Source of the DNA: Selaginella moellendorffii
Taxonomy: Eukaryota > Streptophyta > Lycopodiopsida > Selaginellales > Selaginellaceae
DNA: 64,000 nucleotides
NCBI RefSeq assembly: GCF_000143415.4
Contig: NW_003314281.1
Location: 2,132,493 to 2,196,492, forward strand
Direction of reading: 5' to 3'
The notes under the pieces were generated by a model that ran no database searches, was not told where the DNA came from, and saw only the letters and a program-made list of their open reading frames with translations. Positions 35,722-45,139 of the stretch are shown here, in pieces (position 1 is the stretch's first letter; each line of letters opens with the position of its first letter). The position numbers and the translations under genes are program-made.

Positions 35722-37308
35722 GCAATTCAGTAGCTTGATAAACATGCAAATACAGAACTTGATGCAAAATCCTTTGATATGTCACAATGCCCCTAGGACC
35801 ATAAACACATTTCAATAGAGAGGGTCCTTTCATTTCATAACTCCTTACGTAGATCTTGGTGAAACCAGAGTTAGTGAAGTTAGTTTCTTGTAATCCCGCA
35901 TCTGATTGTGATGTCCCTTTGCAGTTTCGATGGAAAGGTCAATGCACACCAAACTGTGAAATCTTGGAGCAAAATAACGGTCGGATCTATGGCAAATGCC
36001 CCTGAAACATTGTAAGGCTCGTGTGGTCTCATGTGGTGTCCGATTGAGATGCTTCTTTGCAGGGTCATCAAGAAAGACATTGTATACCATTCTGTAAAAT
36101 CTAGTTGCGATCTAACGGTTGGATCTCCAGAAAACTCAAAAAACTCTCGCGCGTGTCAGAATATCCTAGGAATATACTCCTATGTGCCCCTGAAAATGGC
36201 ATGCGGCCCCACGCCATTCAAGAGATAATGCCAGATGACGCCGAGAATTTTTTGGTGCATTTTTTGGGTTCAAAATTGCATGAGCCCACACGCTATAAAG
36301 TTTATCTTTGCCAAATAGAGAAAAGTTTATCTGTGTCATGTGAGGTAGTTACAGTCTTTTGTGCTCGGCATCTGCCTCTTGCAGCATTTGCACTGAAAGG
36401 GAATTTTTCTCCATTCAGCATTTGGCCCTGAAAATGGCATGCGCCCACACGCCATTCAAGGAATAACGCCACAGGACGCCTGGATTTTTGGGTTTAAAAT
36501 GTTTAGGGTTTTTTGGGTTTTTTCAAAATATTTTGGGTCCAACGTTTTTTGGGTTTCTTTGGTTCAAAATTGCATGAGCCCACACGCTATAATATTGATT
36601 TGAGAGAAAAATAGAAACAGATAGAATTTCTTTATTTAGCTGAACATCTGCCATTTTTGGAAATACAAGATGCTTTGGAATATCCAATCATGCATGGTAT
36701 AAATATAGCGAGGGTATTAAATGATATCCCAATCATGATCTTTCTTTTGGATTTCGCGTGCATGCAGTTCGAGGAATGATGACGTTGCGGATTTCTTTTG
36801 GATTTTGCGTGCTTGCATGCGCGCGGCAATCCAGAAATTAATGGTGGCGCCCAAGTCCGAGGAATGATGACGTGGCGGGATTACCAACCGTTGTGACATT
36901 TCGCGCGTGTGAGGTTAGGTTTTGCATTTTGCTTTGTACTCGCGCTCGCACACTCGCGCTCGCGCTCGCGCTCCCGCTCGCATCGCGCTCCCACTCGCGA
37001 TCACGCTCACTTCTCTACAGGTTTCTCGTGTGCATCGGCGTCCACTCGCGCTTGCATCACACTCGCGCTCGCATCGCGCTCGTGTGCATCGGCATCCACT
37101 TCAAGACACACCCAGTTTGTAACTTCGCCGCCAACTCCGCCGCCCACTCCACCACCCACACGCAGCCCACTTGGCGTCCCGGGAGATTTCAGCACCACTC
37201 TCCAACTGTAAGTGGCAGAGTAGCCTTGCTGCTACGATCCGCTGCACACACAGTGCACATTCGCCAGCGAGTCCGGCCTCGATTGTCACGGCCTCCATTC
37301 GGCTTCAA

Positions 37309-40300
37309 ATGGTAAGTCTTTTAGATGAAGTAGAAAATGGCATGAGGCCACATGCCATTCAGTAGCAACATTGGCATGCACCGATTGGGCTCTCGAGTGC
37401 AGTCCGGTTACAGATGGCATGTAGCCTCACGCCATCTTAGGATGCAGCCTCAAGACATCTGATGCAGTGGTGAATGGTGTGTGGCCTCACGTTATTTCCA
37501 GCTGCTAGCTTTTCATCTGTCAGCTCTAATTGTTGTGCATTTTTGAACAGGCGAGGAATTGCGTTCTTCTTCCAGCCACTGTCAATGTGGATGCAGAGAA
37601 GGGGGAGGAGCTCACCAGTTGGACTTTCGGGATGGAAGGCGAGGATCTGATGCTGTACAACACAGATGGTGGGAGAAAAGAATGCATGGGGATCCTCATC
37701 CAAGTGACAGACACTCCATGCAGTTCCATGCAAGAATATGGACTGGCACTTGTGGTAGAGACAGCGTCCGCCTTCAAGATCCACCTTGCACATCCTAGCA
37801 GCTTCCCGGAGGGGGGCAGCGGCTATGAGGAATTCCTAGAGGGAGCTAGGGAGAGGTTGTCCAGGAGGCCCACAATTTCAAAGACGCTGCGGGTCTATGA
37901 AGATCACATGGAATCCACGGACCTCACCTACGGCGATGTTCAAAAACTATATTCCAACATTGAGCCGTTGAGAGTGCCTCCAGTTTGCGAAGCGAAGGGG
38001 AAGGGGGTCGATCTGGAAACTACCCCGAAGCAGAAAAGGGTGGTCAAGCTCAAGCCGACGTCCGACTCTGCTGCTCCAAAAAAGAAGCTACTCGGTGATG
38101 CCATTGCCTCGGGTTCGAACACTACACCCACCAAAAAGAAGAGCCGCAAAGAGCAGAAAGAGCAAGAAGAGGCAGCAAAAATCGTCTCAGATAATAGTAC
38201 TTGTTACTATTCCAACAAAGTATATACAATCGACATGAGCCGTATCGAGATCCAAAGCAAATACAACCACAGGCTAGTATCTGATGAGTGGGTGGAGAAA
38301 CTGAAGCAGAAGATGCTGGCAAGTCCAGTAACACCCGACATCGCAGACGTGATCCCCTACTACCGAACAATGAAGGGCGAGACGAGGTTTCCAGACTTGA
38401 TCAATAGGAAGGTGTTGGACGATCAGAACATCCGGTTCTATGCCGTCTCCGGGCAGCATTCTAGCTTGGCGATGCAACAGATAGTTGTGGATATTATGGT
38501 GGGCAAGGAGGTGAAGAAAGTCTTCAAGACAAGAGTTGTCCGCCTGATAAAAGGCAACTCGCCCCTCCGATCTATCATATACATCTCCCACGCGCAGAAT
38601 GTCAAGCAAGAAACGTGCTACAAATTGGGTCTGCACGAGACATTGGCACGAACACGGAAGCTCTGGGTTCAACTGAAGAAGCCACAAAAACCAGGACAAG
38701 GACGTGCACTAGCAACTAGCGCCTGGCAGGTAAGCCTCGTTGCATGTGGCATAGCATGTGGCCTCACGCCATTTCCATTGCAAGAATTCTCGAGTCTTCT
38801 CTCGAAAACACTGGGGGTCAATGACACACTCAGCATCCATAACATTCTACTCGCGACAAAAGTTGTTTTTGACAAATGGGTAGATGTGCTAAGGAGGTAC
38901 CATGACGGGGAGTTGCTAAACTCAATGGGTGTGGAGGACGGCCGGAAGCCCAATGATTTGAAGCTCAACGCCTTGCGTTTCTCGCGGTCTCTAGACGACG
39001 ACGACCTTCTGACAGTGGCTAATGCTCTTCTACTTGGTGAGGTAGTCTTCAACAAGACCAAAATGACTCCCGGCCATATTGTGACATACGAGGACTTGTG
39101 CACGACTCTGAGAGCTCGTGCGCTATTGAAGGATTGGATCTTCGAGCAAGTGGCCGTGGCGAGGGTGAGCATCGACACCACGCAAGAGATGATGGAAGAG
39201 CTGGACTTGTCAAATGAAGACATCGACGAGTACGTGAAGGGGGCCCCCAAGTTCATCGATCTGCTGCGGGATGCCACGAAAAGTAAAGCTGAGAAGTTGG
39301 ATCAGTATCCAAATTTCATTAAGAGGGATGTCGACCGCCGGCTTCAGAAACAGCTCGACCCCGCAGCAGAGGCCTATCGAGAACCTTACCGGGTATACGT
39401 GAATTCGGATGAGGATCAAAGGTGGAGGAGCATCGTTTCCCGCGGAGATGAGCAGGTCAAGAACATCTTTTGTGTGATGGACTTCACAAACGAGGAGATC
39501 ACTCATGCAGACGAAGTCAGCTCCATCATTGACTTAATGGTGGGACTTGCGGAGGTGGAATCTTCAGTCCACTATATGATCTACGACTCCGAATCCTATC
39601 ACAAGTTCTGGAAGGCCTTGAACGAGGTGAAGGCTCGGTTGAAAGGCAAGGAGATGCGGGAGATCCATGGGATAATGGCTAAGAAGAAGATACCGATGAA
39701 TGTCCGCATCTTCACAGTCGCCCTTGTTATTGGTCCTGCAGCAGAGTGGGACTGGAGTGACTTCCCAGCTTCGTTCAACAAAGCCGATCGAATTGATCTG
39801 AGGGAGGTCAATTTACCCGTGCCTGAGGAACTGAAGACGGCTATGGAGCTTTCGAATCCAAAGAAAGCTCCAGGTGCAGCATGGGAAATGCTCAGCTGGG
39901 TCTTCAACGCAATAGCGGGTGACTCCAAGGGCAAATGCGTTGTCGAGTACAACTGCGGCGGACTATTCTTTCGAGCCGCACTACTCAAGGGTGTCCGGTG
40001 TGTTGCGGTGACAAACTCCATTGAAGAGGTGACTTCAATGGAGCATATAATTACAGTTGCCAAAGAAAAACAGTATTTTCTCTGCGAACCTGGTGAGTAC
40101 GCACTTTAAGTTTAAATGTTATCTCATAAGCTCTGTATGCAGGAGCGTGGCCACCCCCAGATGCTGAAACGGCGTTAACAGCTACTGATGTTAGGCCGAG
40201 GTCACAACCTGCACAAGGTAAGGTCACGTGAGGCCTCACGCCATTTTGATTATAGATCGTTGTGAATATTTAGACACGAGGACTGAAAAGCGCACTGGTG

Positions 40301-42899
40301 GCGCGTCGAAGAAGGACAAACAGACAAGCAATAGGAAAAAAGGAGGTACAAATTATATTTGCAATGGCGTGTGGTCTCATGCCATTCCTTGCAGGAGACA
40401 CTTCTTCAAAGGCAAAACAGGCAAGCACCAGCCAAGCTCAAACTGACAGTGGTCATAAAAAGCGAAAGCACGTTGGACAGTCGTCGGGATCAGAGGCGTT
40501 TGATTCGAAAAGGAAGAAGGGCAACGAAAAGATGATAGGTAATGCCTCGCGGTTATGGCGTGTGTGCTCATGCCATTCATTGCAGATCAAGGGCTGAGTG
40601 AAAGCAGCCAGTCACCACCTCATGACTCAGATTCCTATGGCGGACTCCCCTTCCCCAATCTCAATGGAGAGGTACAATGGATGAGGGAAGCTTTTCAAGG
40701 CAGGGCCACGTTTTTCTCATCTCGTCGTCTTCGAAGGGTGCAAGAACGTGCAGAAACCATGTTAAGACAGTCGGGTGAGGATACGGTCCTAGGTCACGCA
40801 CTAAAACAGGCTATGGATGTCTTGTATTTTGAGATGGAGACTCGGCCAGATGATTTTTCCAAGATGGTCCTGGAAAAACAAGCAATCCAGCCTGAGCAGC
40901 CTATGGAAGAAATGCAAGAGGGGGATGAGGAGCCAGAGAAAGATAATGAGCAGGAAGAGCAGAAGGACGAAGAGGAGGACGAAGAAGAGGAGGACGAAGA
41001 AGAGGAGGACGAAGAGGACTTGGATGGTCCTCACAATGGTGACGATCACAATAACGACGATGACGATGATGACGATGATGGCCAGCCTGAGGTGGCCAAA
41101 GAGCAGCGGAGGAAGGTCATACAAGACAAACCATCAGGTAAATAATAGTACATCCATTCCTAACCTTTTACCATTTCTAACATTGTCCATGTAGGTCGCA
41201 GAAGAAATGGTAAGTAGAGATTATTCAGTTGAATTAAGATACAAACTCTAGCCTTTAGTGTCGAGGAAGGATAGTGCCAAGCAAGGGTCGAAACGTATGT
41301 CCAATCCTTCAGAATCAGCAGTGCGCCCAAGTGATATCGGTCCTAGTTCCTCAATAGCAGTTGATGGTAAATACAGTATAGTCGATTCAATGTGCTAATG
41401 AGTTTGTTTTTAGTAGCACGGGAGGATACCATCTCAATCGAAGGGAGATATTTGGACATGCATATGGATCCGCCAGTGGACTCTACTTGCCTGCAAGAGT
41501 CATCAGAGCTGGTGGAGGCTACTATCCATATCAACGCCAAGCAAGCTGACCACGCTCCACTTGATGCTACCCATACCACTGAGTCAATCTTGTCCACGTA
41601 TCCAACTGACGGTGACCAGGCGCTATTGGACCCGCATGAGGCCGCCCCAGCCGCCGAGCCGGTCGTATCCTCATTTCCAACGTGTGCCCAATCGTCTGAC
41701 TACGCGCCGTTGGAACCTCCCTACACCGCCCCTGCTGCCTGTTCGGTCATGTCCACTTTGCCAACGGAGGCACCAGCTGAAATGGCGTGTGATCACACGC
41801 CATCGGAACCACCCCATGCCACTGTTGAGCCAGTTGTACCAGAGTCTACAGCTGAAATGGCATGTGCCCACACGCCATCGGATGCGATTGACCCCACATT
41901 GCAGAGGAGAGTATTTCCGCCCTTCACGTTTCCTCGACCAAAACCCTCTGAACGACCATCGGGAGCACCATTCGCTAATATTGTAGATGGTAAAATTGAC
42001 TTGTACCATTTTTTATGCTAACGCATTTCATTTCAGAGTCACGGCGAAAGTACTGTATCGTTTTTGATCTGAACGGTGTCCTTTTCTCCCATGAGCGTGG
42101 CTCGTCCTCGAATGTCACTGCACCCTCCAAAGCCTGCGGTCGCAAGTTGGTCAAAAGAGACAGATTCACATTAATCACACGGGAGAAACTGCGGGATCTA
42201 ATAATGACCATGCGACACTTAAAACAGAGGGCCGGGTTCAATTTGCAATTGGGAGTTTGGACATCCATGATGCGCCACAATGCATTAACGTTGCTACAGA
42301 TGATGCACGATCAGACGCGAGTAATATTACCATTTGACTTTCTCCTAATGCAGGAGGATTGCTTGACTATGGTCCATGTGAGGGGTAGCAAGCCCATCTT
42401 CGTCAAGGCAGAGGCTGTAGTGATGAACCGGACTGCTAGGTCAAGTGAAATCCTCATCATCGATGACTCGCCGATTAAAACTGCAGCGAACACGCACACA
42501 TATGCAGTGCACCCCATCTCTTGCAGTATGGAAACTAGGGAGAAGAAACCGTATGTTCTGGGGGACCTTGCAAAACGGCTTGAAGCGATGGTGATAGAGA
42601 ACCGGCCAGTCCAGGAGGTGGCTGCAGAAATCAACCAAATGGCAGATGGAACGGTATATCAGAAGCCATTTGATCGGACAGACACCAGTCATCATTTATG
42701 GCATGTATATTGTCTAGCCAAGCACTATCCGCATCTCCATAATCTGCTCAACCGGATGGGTTCTTCGACCACTGAACATGAGCGTGGACGTATTAGAGAA
42801 GAGATGGCATTACTATTGGGTTTAAATCCTGATAGTGTGGAGAGTGATGAAATTCCAAGATTATTGTATAGGCGTTGGAGGCAAAAAATAACAGTCTGA
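37309..42899 (+). CDS. ParB-like / DNA-methyltransferase-like / FCP1-HAD fusion protein, 11 exons
   Basis: The start ATG (37309-37311) is the last codon of exon 1. Other exons: 37551-38729, 38784/38785-40092, 40143-40217, 40274-40345, 40395-40538, 40586-41137, 41195-41209, 41259-41366, 41414-41989 and 42037-42899. Introns 2-10 are 47-57 bp; introns 3-10 are all phase 1. The predicted product is about 1,631 aa. Residues about 230-345 look ParB/sulfiredoxin-like (VEKLKQKM, then FYAVSGQHSSLAMQ, like the GxHR loop). Residues about 615-835 resemble a permuted N6/N4 DNA methyltransferase, with a late motif-I-like stretch VVEYNCGGLFFRAALLKGVRC, but no DPPY-type motif is visible. Residues about 930-1110 have basic KKRK stretches and then a long Asp/Glu run. 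Residues about 1345-1530 are FCP1/HAD-like (FDLNGVLF, GVWTSM, IIDDSPIKTAAN); the second motif-I Asp is Asn, so activity is doubtful. Copy 2 has no nonsense codon, but intron 2 ends TTGCAAG/AA, which may shift frame; keeping the intron leaves frame open. Confidence 0.75.
37312..37550 (+). other. Intron 1 of the fusion gene, with three palindromes
   Basis: GTAAGT begins right after the start codon and TTTTTGAACAG ends at 37550. The 239-bp intron contains palindromes at 37337, 37414 and 37474. Copy 1 has the same length intron at 14306-14544. Confidence 0.7.
40346..40394 (+). other. 49-bp intron 5 built around one palindrome
   Basis: GTACAA ... palindrome at 40364-40385 ... TTCCTTGCAG. The 22-bp palindrome makes up almost half of the intron and ends nine bases before the 3' splice site. 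The same design occurs in intron 6 (40539-40585, palindrome 40555-40576) and intron 2 (38730-38784, palindrome 38751-38772). Intron 4 (40218-40273) has it close to its 5' splice site (40223-40244). Confidence 0.75.
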
Positions 42900-43306
42900 G
42901 ATGGCATGTATTTATTTAAAAATGTAACTTATTATGGCATGGGGTTCCATGCCATTGTATTAATATTAAAAGACAATTCTTTGAGAGGATTTGCATTATA
43001 CTAGAAGTGTTACAACATGTTATTGGAAGTCTACGAAGTTGTTTTATTAATAAGGGGAAAGTAAAGATTGAATGGGGACTTGGGCTCCACCTAGACTCGG
43101 AGCAACTGAGCCAATATTAAAAGGATGGAAAGAAATTGGACGACGATGACAAGGAGAAGAGAGAGGTGAAGCAGTGAGAAGTGATTGAGTAGACATTTCC
43201 TTGTTTAAAATAAAATGGCATGTGCCTCAATGCAGTTGAATTTTGTTATATTTATATACTATATAAAGGTTTGGAAACCTTATTTTACAAGTGGGATAAT
43301 GACAAT
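42900..43306. other. Right subterminal non-coding region of copy 2
   Basis: Contains a half-site at 42901, a good palindrome at 42934-42955 and a half-site at 43214. AT-rich, no gene. Confidence 0.6.
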
Positions 43307-43330
43307 TCCCACTTTAACGAAATAGAGCTT
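43307..43330 (-). repeat. Right terminal inverted repeat, copy 2
   Basis: Exact inverse of 29800-29823, followed by the right ATAG target duplication at 43331-43334. Confidence 0.95.
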
Positions 43331-44470
43331 ATAGGATGGATGCTTTGGTTGGCTCCGGTTCTGGAAGCAATATTATCTCTCTTGAAGCTGCCCTTTCAGC
43401 ACAGACAGATCACTGAGAGCTCCTCCATTGTGCTCAAGACCTTCGCCAACCACATTGTTCCTCCAACGGGCATTTGCTGTGGTGTCAAGGTCTCAGTGCA
43501 AGGTGTTATTTCTGAGGTAAATTTCCTCGTGCTTGACTACCAACGTTTGGGAACGTCCTCTTTGAAGGACTCTATCATCCTTGGCCGCTCATGGCAAGTC
43601 ACAGCCCATTGCACCATCGACAGTGCAAGAGGCAAGATGGAAATTAGTGATGGAACCCATAGCGCCACCTTTTTCAACAACCACGGTAGAGCTCTTTCTC
43701 AGCAAGCTCAGCAGGCTCAGACTAAGATGGCCACCACACCATACTTTCCTCCTGAGCTCACAGAGGCTTTTCTCGAGTTGGCAGTGGAGTCGACCATCTA
43801 TATGATGGATGCTTTCTCATGCAATGTGATCAACATTATTGGAGGTGAGTCAGATAGCTTGAGACATCTCCCAGCTTCACTCTCTTTATTGGAGAGTAAG
43901 GCCAAGCCTCTTGCCATGCCCTCTTTATTTGATGGCGGGGCTTATAGAGTACAGGCCCCCATATCCAGCTTTTCAGAGTGTTTCTCAATAGAGGAAGGGC
44001 TCCTTGATTCATTTCTTGTATGGGACCAACTTTCTCTTATGGAGTTTGATGACACAGTCACTCCAGACTAGGTCTATCTTTCGCAAGACACAGCCGAACT
44101 CAATCCTCCTCAGCAACTATCTGAGGTGTCACACAGCCAGCGTCTTCCTACTAAAATCATTGTGGCTGATGACTTCAAGTGTCGTTTGTCATGCCTTTTG
44201 TTGGAGATGGAAGAAGACATCTAGACACACAACTGGCAGAAAGAATCAAGCCAATCGGACGTGCTGCATGCGAGTTATAGCTCTTTGAGTTCAAAATTTC
44301 CTACCGTGGAGCCCCCTGTACAAGTCCAAGTGTATTACATTGAAACTTCAACACTAGACTTGGACTGGACTTCGGTGGAGGATCTTCCTTCACTTGCAAA
44401 GTACTTGGCTACAGTCCTTGCATTGGACATTGAGCGCTCAAAGCATTAGAAGCAAAGAGAACAACAGACA
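43331..44470 (+). pseudogene. Protease region of gypsy copy A, 3' half, and linker
   Basis: It resumes exactly where 29799 left off. Copy B's DDSGSGSN active-site segment corresponds to a decayed form here (GWMLWLAPVLEA in another frame). The flap and C-terminal half read VISEVNFLVLDYQRLGTSSLKDSIILGRSW (shown in part; about 43505-43600). The linker to 44470 has stops at about 44070, 44222 and 44447 and no known domain. Confidence 0.75.
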
Positions 44471-45139
44471 ATGACTTCGGATCCAACAGCAATGTTCTTA
44501 CCAGACTCGCCAGAGACAGTCTTGCCAGATGTGGTGTCCCCAGCACCTTTATTTGAAGAAGAGGGCACTCCTATGATTACGGCTTATTTTGACAGTGCTT
44601 TCTGCCCCAAAAACCAGGTTGCCGGCATTGGAGTTTGGATGATTGATTCTGCGGAGAACAAAGTAGTTGACCTCTCTATCACTTTGCCAGCAACATCAGC
44701 TAATGAAGTAGAGTACTTGGCAGCTATCAGTGCCATGAAGTTGGCCATAGATCTCAAGTTTAGGCGAGTCACTTTCGTTGGAGATGTGCAACTCATCATA
44801 CGCCAATTTACTAGAGAATACCAAGTCCACAAAGAGAACATGAAAGAGCTATGGCAGCAGGCAGTCAACTTGAAGGATGAGTTCTCTCATGTGACTTTTC
44901 AAAGTGTCCCTCGTGAAGAAAACTTTTGGGCGGACAGGTTATCACATCAAGCAATCACTATGATGCGAGAGGCAAAAGGCACATCCTGCTCTTTGGTTTC
45001 CAAGGTCAGGGAGGAATCTGAGATAGATGAGCCCCCTAAGCCCAAGGTTTCTCCTGACTCCAGGGTTCACGCTGTTTTCCTAGGTGATGCAAGGACCCGG
45101 TTTTTATTGCCACATCACTTGCTTCAACAAATGCAGTAA
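44471..45139 (+). CDS. Extra RNase H (type I) domain upstream of RT in gypsy copy A
   Basis: An open frame of 222 codons encodes a complete ribonuclease HI-like domain: AYFDSAF (first Asp), ANEVEYLAAISAMKLA (Glu), FVGDVQLIIRQF (second Asp), and VPREENFWADRLSHQA (last Asp with the R..N..AD signature). Such second RNase H domains are known from Tat-lineage gypsy elements, where I recall them downstream of the element's own RNase H, before integrase. Here it lies between protease and RT. The first motif reads DSAF rather than the common DGA/DGS. Copy B lacks it through deletion. Confidence 0.8.
   Translation: MTSDPTAMFLPDSPETVLPDVVSPAPLFEEEGTPMITAYFDSAFCPKNQVAGIGVWMIDSAENKVVDLSITLPATSANEVEYLAAISAMKLAIDLKFRRVTFVGDVQLIIRQFTREYQVHKENMKELWQQAVNLKDEFSHVTFQSVPREENFWADRLSHQAITMMREAKGTSCSLVSKVREESEIDEPPKPKVSPDSRVHAVFLGDARTRFLLPHHLLQQMQ

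Larger units (their letters stand above)
34119..37308. promoter_or_regulatory. Central spacer between the divergent genes, copy 2
   Basis: No supported gene. It holds palindromes at 34201, 34271, 34307, 34541, 34639, 36196 and 36435 and decayed ones at about 35236, 35268, 35333, 36276 and 36568. It also holds a recent inverted duplication (34398-34500), GCCGCTCGCA short repeats (34755-34860), a telomere-like run (35690-35721) and a GC-rich CGCTCG stretch (36940-37100) that may be a 5' untranslated exon. The divergent promoters presumably lie here. Confidence 0.55.
29800..43330. mobile_element. Large TIR DNA transposon, copy 2 (13,531 bp), nearly intact
   Basis: Bounded by perfect 24-bp TIRs and a 4-bp ATAG duplication, and nested in the protease of gypsy copy A. 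It carries a leftward transposase-like gene (31050-34118) and a rightward 11-exon fusion gene (37309-42899) around a 3.2-kb spacer. The transposase core resembles the family catalogued, from memory, as DUF7869. A 4-bp duplication also recalls the Sola superfamily. Both comparisons need a profile search. The element has about 20 good copies of a 22-bp palindrome. Confidence 0.93.

Noticed and set aside
30431-42955. A CRISPR array, because of the repeated palindrome
   Set aside because: Spacing is irregular from tens of bases to over 1 kb, there are no uniform spacers, and the DNA is eukaryotic.
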